Source: Thermoactinospora rubra (GTDB taxonomy: Bacteria > Actinomycetota > Actinomycetes > Streptosporangiales > Streptosporangiaceae). From it: DNA of 64,000 bases. The position numbers were made by a program, and so were the translations under genes. Shown here piece by piece: positions 26,675 through 37,367 of this stretch. The stretch spans positions 1 through 64,000 of the forward strand of contig NZ_MSZZ01000042.1 in assembly GCF_002093975.1 (NCBI RefSeq). The letters run 5' to 3'. The notes beneath the pieces were generated by a model, which saw only the letters and a program-made list of their open reading frames with translations, was not told where the DNA came from and searched no databases. Each line of letters opens with the position of its first letter. Within the stretch, counting starts at the first letter, position 1.

Positions 26675-26731
26675 ATGTCTCTCGTCACCGCCGCCACCGA
26701 GTGGGCGGCGGACCACGCCCGGCAGATCTGA
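26675..26731 (+). CDS. Possible 18-residue peptide or gene remnant
   Basis: ATG 26675, preceded by AAAGGG, opens a frame of 18 codons (MSLVTAATEWAADHARQI) ending in TGA. It lies in the 192-base gap between epoxide hydrolase 2 and the exporter. It looks like the start of a helical protein cut short, so it may be a leftover N-terminus. No function can be assigned. Confidence 0.25.
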   Translation: MSLVTAATEWAADHARQI

Positions 26732-26740
26732 CCCCAACTA

Positions 26741-26791
26741 CTGGAATAAATCATTCCGTTCTGATACTCTGAAACAGAACGAAGCATTCCG
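26741..26791 (+). promoter_or_regulatory. Promoter with double operator, MFS exporter
   Basis: CTGGAA (26741-26746) and TACTCT (26765-26770) are spaced 18 bases. GGAATAAATCATTCCG (26743-26758) covers the -35, and AGAACGAAGCATTCCG (26776-26791) follows the -10 and continues as TTCT, so its ends form AGAACG/CGTTCT. The layout is the same as upstream of epoxide hydrolase 1. The second site ends 3 bases before the ribosome site. Confidence 0.65.
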
Positions 26792-26805
26792 TTCTAGGAG
26801 ATTCG

Positions 26806-28245
26806 ATGACCGTCCTCGACGCCCGCCCGGTCGACACCCCGCCCGCCACAGAGCCCGCCGCCAAACCCGCCGCAGAACCCGCCCCCTACAAGTGGCGCTG
26901 GCCCGCCCTCGGCGTGATCCTCGCCGGCTCGGTGATGGAGCTGCTCGACGCCACCGTCACCAACATCGCCGGCCCCACCATCCGCGCCGACCTCGGCGGC
27001 GGTCCCGCGCTCCTGCAGTGGCTCGGCGCGGCCTACGTCCTGGCCATGACCGCCGGCCTGCTGACCGGCGGGCGCCTGGGCGACATCGTCGGACGCAAGC
27101 GGATGTTCCTCATCGGCATGGCCGGCTTCACGGTCGGCTCGCTGCTGTGCGCCGTCGCCGTCTCCCCCGAGACGGTCATCGCCGCACGCGTCCTGCAGGG
27201 CCTGTTCGGGGCCGCGATGATCCCACAGGGCATGGGCCTGATGAAGGAGATGTTCCCGCCCAAGGAACTGCAGGCCGCCTTCGGCATGTTCGGCCCGGTC
27301 ATGGGCCTGGCCGCGGTGGGCGGGCCGATCCTGGCCGGCTGGCTGGTCCAGGCCGACCTGCTCGGCACCGGCTGGCGGATGATCTTCCTGATCAACCTGC
27401 CGGTCGGCCTGCTCGCGGCGCTGGCCGCCGCCCGCTTCCTGCCCGCCACCCGCCCCGCCGGCGGTGTGAAGCTGGACCTGCCCGGCACGCTGCTGGCCTC
27501 GCTGGGCACCGTGCTGATCGTCTTCCCGCTGGTCCAGGGCCGCGAGCACGGCTGGCCGGCCTGGTCGTTCGCGATGATGGCCGCCTCCCTCGTCACCTTC
27601 GCGCTCTTCGTCGTCTACGAGAAGCACCGCAAGGCGCACCACCTGGTCGCTCCGAGCCTGCTCCGCAAGCCCGCGTTCCTGTCGGGCCTGGCCGTCGGCG
27701 CCATCTACTTCGCGGCCTTCGGCGGTGTGTTCATGGTGATCGGGCTCTACACCCAGCTGGGCCTGGGCTTCTCCCCGCTGAAGGCGGCGCTGACCAGCGT
27801 GCCGTCCTCCCTGGGCATGATCCTCGGCATGGGCGCCGCGCAGGGGCTGGCCAGGCACGGCCGCCGGGTGCTGCTCGCCGGCGCCGTGGTGATGGGCCTG
27901 GCGACCACCGCCCTGCTCGTGGTGGCCGAGCCCGGCGTCTCGCCCTGGCAGCTGGCTCCGGCGCTGGCCTTCCTGGGCGTCGGCAGCGGCCTGGTCATGG
28001 GTCCCTACTTCGGCATCGTGATGGCCGCGGTCGACCCGGCCGAGACCGGCTCGGCCTCCGGCACGCTCACCGCGATCCAGCAGGTCGGCAACGCCCTCGG
28101 CCTGGCCGTCCTGGGCACGGTCTTCTTCGGCTCGGGCAGCGCCGAGATCACCTTCGGGGTCGCGGCCGGGATGACCGCGCTGGTGCTCGTGGTCGGCCTG
28201 CTGCTGCCCAAGCAGGCCAGGCAGGACGCCGGCTTCGCCCACTGA
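26806..28245 (+). CDS. MFS exporter, DHA2 (EmrB/QacA) family
   Basis: A 479-residue membrane protein with about 14 predicted helices and the DHA2 landmarks LDATVTNIAGPTI (motif D1) and GGRLGDIVGRKRMF (motif A). It opens with an Ala/Pro/Glu-rich tail of about 35 residues. It likely exports a toxic or signalling compound by proton antiport. AGGAG is 6 bases before the ATG. The matching operator pair ties it to epoxide hydrolase 1, suggesting a detoxify-and-export response. Confidence 0.92.
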   Translation: MTVLDARPVDTPPATEPAAKPAAEPAPYKWRWPALGVILAGSVMELLDATVTNIAGPTIRADLGGGPALLQWLGAAYVLAMTAGLLTGGRLGDIVGRKRMFLIGMAGFTVGSLLCAVAVSPETVIAARVLQGLFGAAMIPQGMGLMKEMFPPKELQAAFGMFGPVMGLAAVGGPILAGWLVQADLLGTGWRMIFLINLPVGLLAALAAARFLPATRPAGGVKLDLPGTLLASLGTVLIVFPLVQGREHGWPAWSFAMMAASLVTFALFVVYEKHRKAHHLVAPSLLRKPAFLSGLAVGAIYFAAFGGVFMVIGLYTQLGLGFSPLKAALTSVPSSLGMILGMGAAQGLARHGRRVLLAGAVVMGLATTALLVVAEPGVSPWQLAPALAFLGVGSGLVMGPYFGIVMAAVDPAETGSASGTLTAIQQVGNALGLAVLGTVFFGSGSAEITFGVAAGMTALVLVVGLLLPKQARQDAGFAH

Positions 28246-28264
28246 CCCGACTTTGGTACCGGGC

Positions 28265-28306
28265 GGCAGGGGCCAAGGTTCGATGTGCCGAACCTTGGCC
28301 CCTGCC
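28265..28306. promoter_or_regulatory. Perfect 18-bp inverted repeat before DUF418 gene
   Basis: GGCAGGGGCCAAGGTTCG (28265-28282) and its exact complement (28289-28306) flank a 6-base loop. A TACTGT box (28307-28312) follows at once, and the ATG of the next gene is 6 bases later. The repeat therefore covers the whole -35/spacer region, like an operator. It could also terminate exporter transcripts, but there is no T run. Confidence 0.6.
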
Positions 28307-29429
28307 TACTGTCGCCCCATGACGCAGACGCTCACGCAGCGGGTCCACCAGGTCGACGCCGTCCGGGGCTTCGCGCTGGCGGGCATCCTCATCGCCAACA
28401 TCGGCTTCTTCGCCGACCCCCGCCAGTCGGTGCTGGGCGCCGTGCCGGTCACCCACGACCCCGTCTCGTTCGTGGTGAATACGCTGGTCCTCAGCAAGTT
28501 CTACGTCATCTTCTCCTTCCTGTTCGGCTACTCGTTCACCCTCCAGATGCGGGCCGCCGAGCGTGACGGGGCGAGCGTCAAGGGCCGGACCCTGCGGCGC
28601 TGCCTGGGCCTGTTCGTCATCGGCCTGCTCCACGGGTTCCTGCTGTGGATCGGCGACATCCTCACCCTCTACGCGGCGCTCGGCGTCGTCCTGCTGCTGA
28701 TGCGCAACGTCAGGCCGAAGACCGCGGTGATCATCGGCTCGGTGATCCTCGGCGTCATCGCCGCGGCCTTACTGCTGCTGGCCGCGCTCAGCACGCTGGA
28801 CCCCGCCGCGGCCGCGCAACCGGCGGGCGACCCCGCCGAAGCGGACCGCGCCCTGCGCCTGGCCACCGGCGGCCCCCTCGGCTTCCTCCGCTTCCAGCTG
28901 GAGACCTATCCCGTGCTGGCGCTGTTCATCTGGGGCTTCCAGGGGCCGCCCGCGCTGGCGATGTTCCTGTTCGGCCTGGCCGCGGGCAAGGTCCGCCTGC
29001 TGGAGGACCGCGAACGCTGGGCCGCGCTGCTGCCCCGCGTCCAGGCCGTGGGCTTCACCGTCGGCCTGCCCTGCGCGGTGCTCTTCGCCTGGGGGACGCA
29101 GGGCCAGGGCCCGCTGGAGCTCGTGGGGCTCGGCCTCGGCACGATCACCTCGCCCCTGCTCGCCGCCGCCTACGTCGCCACCTTGCTCCGCCTGCCCGGC
29201 CTGTGGCCGGCCCTCGCGCCGGCCGGCCGCGTCGCCGCCTCCAACTACGTCGGCCAGTCGGTGCTGTGCTGCCTGGTCTTCACCGGGTACGGCCTGGCCC
29301 TGGGCGGCAGGCTGCCGCCCCTGGCCGTCATGGGCGTGGCCGCCTCGATCTACGCGGTCCTGCTGGTGCTGAGCGCCTGGTGGCTGCGCTCGCACCGCTA
29401 CGGCCCCGTGGAGTGGGTCCTGCGCCGGA

Positions 29430-32048
<2,619 letters not shown>

Positions 32049-32107
32049 GCTTCGAAGCGTAGCGACCGCTTCTCAGAACACGGATACGGGTCTCAGGTAT
32101 TGGACAC

Positions 32108-33667
32108 TCATGCGGGCTTGGTGACGGCGTCCAGGATCTCCGGCATCCGCATGCGGCCGATCTTCCCCGCGATCCGCTCGCCCACCAGGGTCGCCGCCAC
32201 GCCGTACGGCAGGGCCAGCACGCTGAGCCAGCTCAGCCCGAGGATGACCGGCAGGACGACGGGCAGCGCGAGCAGGCCGGTGGCCATCATGGCGCCCATC
32301 GAGCCGAGGAAGGCCGTGCCGCCCTGGCCCGGCGCGGCGCCGGTGAAGGCGTTGAGCCGGTCGGGCACCGTGTAGGGGATGAGCACGCTGGTCACCGCGC
32401 CGGTGCCGAGGGCGATGCCGAACACGCCCCAGGCGGTGAGCATCCCGGCGAGGGAGGCGCCCAGGTCGCCGGCGAAGAACCCGGCGGCCAGGGCCAGCAG
32501 GGCGAGCAGCGGGACGGCGACCATGGACGCGGCCAGGTGGCGGCCGGCGAAGTCGCGGCGCAGGTCCTGCTCGGAGCCGTACACCACGGCGTTCATCCAC
32601 AGCGAGCGGCCGTCGATGCCGTAGGCGTTGCTGAGCTGCGCGCCGATCATCGCGGCGCCCAGGCACGTGATGCCGATGACCACCGCGGGCTGGCCGCCGC
32701 CCTGGCCGCTCATGGAGAAGGCCAGCACGCCGGTGACCACGACGGACACCAGCCAGCCCACCCGGAAGCGGGGGTCGCGGCGGATGTAGCGGACCTCCTT
32801 GAACACCACCGCCGCCAGCGGCCCGTCGGGCAGCAGCCGGTCCAGGACGCCCTTGGACCTGCGCACCGAGGCGGCCCTCGTGGTGGCCTCGGGGGTGACG
32901 AGGGCCCGGTTGAGCGTCTTGATCCACAGCCAGGCCACCAGGACGACGGCGACGGCGACGACGGCCAACTCGCCCAGCGCGGTCAGGCCGCCGGCGGCCA
33001 CGGCGTGCGCGGCCATGCCGGGCGGGGTCCACCGCAGGACGGCCGCCGCGTCCTTCAGCAACGCCGCCGGATCGCCGATGCCGCGGTTCACGACGAGGTT
33101 GGGCAGCTGGAACACCAGCACGAGCCCGATCGCCGCCACGGCCAGCGCGTCGCGCCCCCGCCGCGAGCGCAGGGCGCCCGACAGCGCGGTCGTGACGAGC
33201 CGGGACAGCACCAGGCACAGCGCGAACGCCAGCAGCACGGCCGGGATCCCGACGAGCACGCCGCTCCAGCCGCGGGGCAGCCCCACCAGCGATCCGGCCA
33301 GCGCCAAAAGCGTGGCCAGGGGCCACACGCCGGTGGCCGAGGAGGCGAACAGCCCCACGGCCAGCTCGCGCGTGCGCAGCGGGAACAGCGCCAGCCGCGC
33401 CGGGTCCAGCGTGTCGTCCAGCCCGAAGGACATCAGCGGGATGATCGCCCAGCCGACGGCGAAGGCGCTGTAGGCGACGATGCCCAGGTCCGTGGCGATG
33501 TCGGGACGGGCCAGCCGCAGCAGCGACATGAGCAGGAAGCCCAGCCCGCCCAGGAAGAGCGCGGCCAGCACGGAGAAGATGAAACCGATCTTGCGTTCGG
33601 TGGCGCCGCGCAGGTTGCCGCTGATCAGCCTGAGCTTCAGCTGCGCGAACAGCGCGAAGGTGCTCAT
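32108..33667 (-). CDS. ABC transporter permease (ABC-2 type)
   Basis: A 519-residue membrane protein with about 12 predicted helices in two halves, joined by a cytoplasmic segment (SVRRSKGVLDRLLPDGPLAAVVFKEVRYI). It is the membrane partner of the ATPase encoded just upstream, with an ATGA overlap. The likely role is export of a lipid, drug or peptide, but nothing in the sequence tells which. ATG 33667 has no strong ribosome site and depends on coupling. Confidence 0.88.
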   Translation of the reverse strand: MSTFALFAQLKLRLISGNLRGATERKIGFIFSVLAALFLGGLGFLLMSLLRLARPDIATDLGIVAYSAFAVGWAIIPLMSFGLDDTLDPARLALFPLRTRELAVGLFASSATGVWPLATLLALAGSLVGLPRGWSGVLVGIPAVLLAFALCLVLSRLVTTALSGALRSRRGRDALAVAAIGLVLVFQLPNLVVNRGIGDPAALLKDAAAVLRWTPPGMAAHAVAAGGLTALGELAVVAVAVVLVAWLWIKTLNRALVTPEATTRAASVRRSKGVLDRLLPDGPLAAVVFKEVRYIRRDPRFRVGWLVSVVVTGVLAFSMSGQGGGQPAVVIGITCLGAAMIGAQLSNAYGIDGRSLWMNAVVYGSEQDLRRDFAGRHLAASMVAVPLLALLALAAGFFAGDLGASLAGMLTAWGVFGIALGTGAVTSVLIPYTVPDRLNAFTGAAPGQGGTAFLGSMGAMMATGLLALPVVLPVILGLSWLSVLALPYGVAATLVGERIAGKIGRMRMPEILDAVTKPA

Positions 33668-34425
33668 GGCTTGGCTCCCAGCCAGCTCAGGCCCTCCTCG
33701 CCGTTGCCGCGGGCGCCGACGAGGTCCAGGAAGGCCTGGTTGAGGCTGCGCCCGGCGCGCACCTCGGCGATGGGGCCCTGGGCGACGATGTGGCCGCCGT
33801 TCATCACCGACACCCAGTCGCACAGCCGCTCGACCAGGTCCATGACGTGGCTGGAGAAGATCACGGTGGAGCCGGAGGCGGTGAAGCGCCGCAGCACCTC
33901 GGTCAGCGTGTTGGCGCTGACGGGGTCCACGCCCTCGAACGGCTCGTCGAGGAAGAGCACGGAGGGGTTGTGCAGCAGCGCCGCGGCCAGGCCGATCTTC
34001 TTGCGCATGCCGGTGGAGTAGTCGACGACGAGCTTGTCCGCCGCGTCGGTCAGGTCCATGACCTGCAGCAGCTCCTCGGCGCGGCGCTCGACCTCGGCCC
34101 TGGGAATGCCGCGCAGCCGCCCGTTGTAGATCAGCAGCTCGCGGCCCGACAGCCGCTCGAACAGCCGCAGGCCCTCGGGCAGGACGCCGATGCGGGCCTT
34201 GACCTGGACGGGGTCGCGCCAGACGTCGAAGCCGTCGACCTGGGCGGCGCCGCCGTCCGGCCGGAGCAGACCGGTGATCATGCTGAGCGTCGTGGTCTTG
34301 CCGGCGCCGTTGGGCCCGACCAGGCCGGCGAAGCTGCCCGCGGGCACCGCCAGGTCCACGCCTGCGACGGCCACCTGAGGTCCGAAACGTTTGAAGAGCC
34401 CGTGGGTGCGGACGGCGTCGGTCAT
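33664..34425 (-). CDS. ABC transporter ATP-binding protein
   Basis: A 253-residue ATPase of the ABC-2/DRA type. Walker A GPNGAGKTT is at residues 38-46, the Q-loop is in the expected region, the signature is YSTGMRKK, Walker B is LFLDEPFEGVD, and the H-loop is SSHVMD. It drives the permease downstream. It is divergent from accD with a 65-base gap. Confidence 0.94.
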   Translation of the reverse strand: MTDAVRTHGLFKRFGPQVAVAGVDLAVPAGSFAGLVGPNGAGKTTTLSMITGLLRPDGGAAQVDGFDVWRDPVQVKARIGVLPEGLRLFERLSGRELLIYNGRLRGIPRAEVERRAEELLQVMDLTDAADKLVVDYSTGMRKKIGLAAALLHNPSVLFLDEPFEGVDPVSANTLTEVLRRFTASGSTVIFSSHVMDLVERLCDWVSVMNGGHIVAQGPIAEVRAGRSLNQAFLDLVGARGNGEEGLSWLGAKP

Positions 34426-34490
34426 GGTGGACAGCCTACGATCTCCTCCCTTTTATGGAACGGCCGGTGACGGCCGTTACCCTCTTCGCT

Positions 34491-36080
34491 ATGAGCGCTG
34501 AGCCCATGCCAAAGGTTCCCGAGATCGACATCCACACCACCGCGGGGAAGATCGCCGATTTCGAGCGCCGCCTGGAGGAGGCGGTGCACGCGGGCTCCGC
34601 GGCAGCCGTCGAGAAGCAGCACGCCAAGGGCAAGATGACCGCCAGGGAGCGGGTCATGGCGCTGCTGGACGAGGGCTCGTTCGTGGAGTTCGACGAGCTG
34701 GCCCGGCACCGCTCGACCATGTTCGGGATGGAGAGGCGCCGGCCGTACAGCGACGGCGTCATCACCGGCTACGGCACCGTCGACGGCCGCCAGGTGTGCG
34801 TGTTCTCCCAGGACGTGACGGTCTTCGGCGGCTCGCTCGGCGAGGTCTACGGCGAGAAGATCGTCAAGGTCCAGGAGATGGCGCTCAAGACCGGCTGCCC
34901 GATCATCGGCATCAACGAGGGCGGCGGCGCGCGCATCCAGGAGGGCGTGGTCGCGCTCGGCCTGTACGCGGAGATCTTCAAGCGCAACGTGCACGCCTCC
35001 GGCGTGATCCCGCAGATCTCGCTCATCATGGGGGCCGCCGCGGGCGGGCACGTCTACTCACCCGCGCTGACCGACTTCATCGTGATGGTCGACCAGACCT
35101 CCCAGATGTTCATCACCGGCCCCGACGTGATCAAGACGGTGACCGGCGAGGAGGTCACCTTCGAGGAGCTCGGCGGCGCGCACACGCACAACACTAGGTC
35201 GGGCGTGGCCCACTACCAGGCCGCCGACGAGCACGACGCCCTGGAGTACGTCAAGGCGCTGCTGTCCTACCTGCCCTCCAACAACCTCGACGAGCCGCCC
35301 TCCTACGAGCCCGCGGCCGACATGGACCCCGATCCCGAGCTCGACACGCTCATCCCCGACTCGGCCAACCAGCCCTACGACATGCACCGGGTGATCGAGC
35401 ACGTGCTGGACGACGGGGAGTTCCTGGAGGTCCACGCGCTGTTCGCGCCCAACATCATCGTGGGGTTCGGCCGGGTCGACGGGCAGTCGGTGGGCGTGGT
35501 GGCCAACCAGCCCATGCATTTCGCCGGATGTCTGGATATCAACGCATCCGAGAAGGCCGCCCGCTTTATCCGAACATGTGATGCATTCAATATCCCCATT
35601 CTTACTTTTGTCGATGTTCCGGGATTCCTCCCGGGGACCGATCAGGAATGGAACGGCATCATCCGGCGCGGCGCCAAGCTCCTGTACGCCTACGCCGAGG
35701 CGACCGTCCCGCTGGTCACGGTCATCACACGCAAGGCGTACGGCGGCGCCTACGACGTGATGGGCTCCAAGCACCTGGGCGCCGACATCAACCTGGCCTG
35801 GCCCACCGCCCAGATCGCGGTCATGGGCGCGCAGGGCGCGGTCAACATCCTCTACCGGCGCGAGCTGGCCGCCGCCGCCGACCCCGACGCCGAGCGGGCC
35901 AGGCTGGTCACCGAGTACGAGGACACGCTGGCCAACCCCTACATCGCCGCCGAGCGCGGCTACATCGACGCGGTGATCCGCCCGTCCGACACCCGGCCCC
36001 AGGTCGTCAGGGCGCTGCGCGCGCTGCGTAACAAGCGGGCGTCGCTGCCGCCCAAGAAGCACGGCAACATTCCGCTGTGA
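34491..36080 (+). CDS. accD: Acyl-CoA carboxylase beta subunit (carboxyltransferase)
   Basis: A 529-residue biotin-dependent carboxyltransferase of the propionyl-CoA/acetyl-CoA carboxylase beta type. It moves CO2 from carboxybiotin to acyl-CoA for fatty acid and polyketide precursors. The crotonase-like oxyanion motifs INEGGGARIQEG (N-domain) and the C-domain GGAYDVMGSKHLGAD are intact. TACCCT (34478-34483) lies 7 bases before the ATG, so it is probably leaderless. Bases about 35515-35655 use A/T-ending codons unlike the rest of the gene. accE follows. Confidence 0.95.
   Translation: MSAEPMPKVPEIDIHTTAGKIADFERRLEEAVHAGSAAAVEKQHAKGKMTARERVMALLDEGSFVEFDELARHRSTMFGMERRRPYSDGVITGYGTVDGRQVCVFSQDVTVFGGSLGEVYGEKIVKVQEMALKTGCPIIGINEGGGARIQEGVVALGLYAEIFKRNVHASGVIPQISLIMGAAAGGHVYSPALTDFIVMVDQTSQMFITGPDVIKTVTGEEVTFEELGGAHTHNTRSGVAHYQAADEHDALEYVKALLSYLPSNNLDEPPSYEPAADMDPDPELDTLIPDSANQPYDMHRVIEHVLDDGEFLEVHALFAPNIIVGFGRVDGQSVGVVANQPMHFAGCLDINASEKAARFIRTCDAFNIPILTFVDVPGFLPGTDQEWNGIIRRGAKLLYAYAEATVPLVTVITRKAYGGAYDVMGSKHLGADINLAWPTAQIAVMGAQGAVNILYRRELAAAADPDAERARLVTEYEDTLANPYIAAERGYIDAVIRPSDTRPQVVRALRALRNKRASLPPKKHGNIPL
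35515..35655 (+). other. AT-rich codon patch inside accD
   Basis: About 140 bases, coding for the conserved MHFAGCLDINASEKAAR... VDVPGFLPGTDQEWN part, are written with codons such as GGA TGT, GAT, ACA TGT, TTC AAT, CTT ACT TTT and GAT GTT. Flanking sequence is almost purely G/C-ending. The protein is unchanged, so selection or recent exchange acts on the DNA or RNA itself. Confidence 0.8.
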
Positions 36081-36122
36081 AGGGCGGCCGATGGCTGCGA
36101 TGATGGAGCCCGGAGGCAGCGG

Positions 36123-36323
36123 ATGGCGGAGTTGAGGATCATCAAGGGCGACGCGACGGCCGAGGAGGTCGCCGCGCTGGCGGTCGTTCTCTCGCTGCGC
36201 CGACAGGAGCCGGAGCCGCCGGCCGCCCCCTCGCGCGGGTCATGGCGGAGTCCGGCCAGAGCCATGCGTAAGCCGCTCTTCCCCGGGAAGTCGGCTTGGC
36301 GGGACAGTGCGCTGCCTAGATAG
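36123..36323 (+). CDS. accE: Acyl-CoA carboxylase epsilon subunit
   Basis: A 66-residue protein of the small actinobacterial epsilon family that stabilises alpha-beta acyl-CoA carboxylase complexes. It has the typical start AELRIIKGDATAEEVAALAVVLS and the basic, tryptophan-containing C-terminus. GGAGG lies about 9 bases before the ATG, 42 bases after accD, giving an accD-accE operon. The biotinylated alpha subunit is not in the window. Confidence 0.92.
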   Translation: MAELRIIKGDATAEEVAALAVVLSLRRQEPEPPAAPSRGSWRSPARAMRKPLFPGKSAWRDSALPR

Positions 36324-36369
36324 TGCCAAGAAACGGGTGTCAACTTCCCCGGGAGTTGGGACTATCTAG
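36316..36369. terminator. Long inverted repeat after accE
   Basis: CTAGATAGTGCCAA (36316-36329) and TTGGGACTATCTAG (36356-36369) pair at 13 of 14 positions around a 26-base loop, which itself contains CAACTTCCCCGGGAGTTG. The first arm covers the accE stop codon. It may end accDE transcription, although it is followed by AAAAG rather than T residues; an operator for the next gene is an alternative. Confidence 0.5.
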
Positions 36370-36425
36370 AAAAGTAGGCGTATATAGTCGGCCGATCAAC
36401 TTAAGTGCGCGGCCCGGAGGACGAC

Positions 36426-37367
36426 ATGGCCATCCCAGACCTCACGCCGCATCCTGTCGCAGCGAAGTACGCCGTGCTCGTGGATGTCGGTTATCTGTAC
36501 GCCGCGGCGGGCGAAGTGCTGCTGGGCGCCAAGGAGCGCAAGGAATACCGGGTGAAGGCGGATGAGCTCATCCAGGCTCTCCAAAAACATGCAGAGCAAC
36601 GTATTTCCGGCGAACTACTGCGGATCTATTGGTATGACGCCGCCCGTGACCGTGTGCCCACCGTCGACCAGCGTGTCATCGCCCAGCTGCCCTGGGTCAA
36701 GGTACGGCTTGGCAACCTCAACGCCCGCGGCCAGCAGAAGGGCGTGGACGCCCAGATCAGGAGCGATCTGGAGGCGCTGGCCAGGCATCACGCGGTGACC
36801 GACACGATCCTGCTGGCGGGCGATGAGGACATGGTGCCCGCCGTGGAGGCCGCCCAGGCGTACGGCGTGCGGATCCACCTGTGGGGCGTCGAGCCGCCGT
36901 ACGGCACCAACCAGGCCGAACGGCTGGTGTGGGAGGCCGACACCGTCGAGGTGATCTCCGCCGACTTCCTGCGTCCCTATTTCGACCGCGCGCCGCAGCC
37001 CCCCGTCCCCGTCGCCCCGCCGGCCACCACCCCCTCGCCCGCGCAGGTGTTCGCCGGCCGTACGGCCAAGCCGTCGCTCAAGCCCGGCCAGGTCGCCAAG
37101 CTGGGCCCCTCGCGCCCGCGCGTGGAGGAGGTGGGCGAGCACGTCGCGCAGAAGTGGATCCTCACCCGCGGCCGCGACAACATCCGCGACCTGCTGCCCG
37201 GTCCCATCCTGCCGACGGTCATCGACACCGAGCTGCTGATCGAGGCGGAGAAGGAGCTCGGCCACTCGCTGCGGCCCTACCCCGAGGCCAGGGTCTGGCT
37301 GCGCGACGGCTTCTGGGCGCGCGTCTACCGCGAGTTCGACCTGGGCGTGGGCATCTCCTCCAAGTGA
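36426..37367 (+). CDS. NYN-domain (PIN-like) protein
   Basis: A 313-residue protein whose first 180 residues form a NYN domain: YAVLVDVGYLYAAAG, then KGVDAQIRSDLEALA, then ILLAGDEDMVPAVEAAQ, giving the acidic residues of a PIN-like metal-dependent RNase. A Pro-rich linker (about 185-225) leads to a second conserved domain (QKWILTRGRDNIRDLLPGPILPTVIDTELL) resembling LOTUS/OST-HTH-like tails. A likely RNA-processing or decay role is inference. GGAGG is 6 bases upstream of the ATG. Confidence 0.85.
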   Translation: MAIPDLTPHPVAAKYAVLVDVGYLYAAAGEVLLGAKERKEYRVKADELIQALQKHAEQRISGELLRIYWYDAARDRVPTVDQRVIAQLPWVKVRLGNLNARGQQKGVDAQIRSDLEALARHHAVTDTILLAGDEDMVPAVEAAQAYGVRIHLWGVEPPYGTNQAERLVWEADTVEVISADFLRPYFDRAPQPPVPVAPPATTPSPAQVFAGRTAKPSLKPGQVAKLGPSRPRVEEVGEHVAQKWILTRGRDNIRDLLPGPILPTVIDTELLIEAEKELGHSLRPYPEARVWLRDGFWARVYREFDLGVGISSK

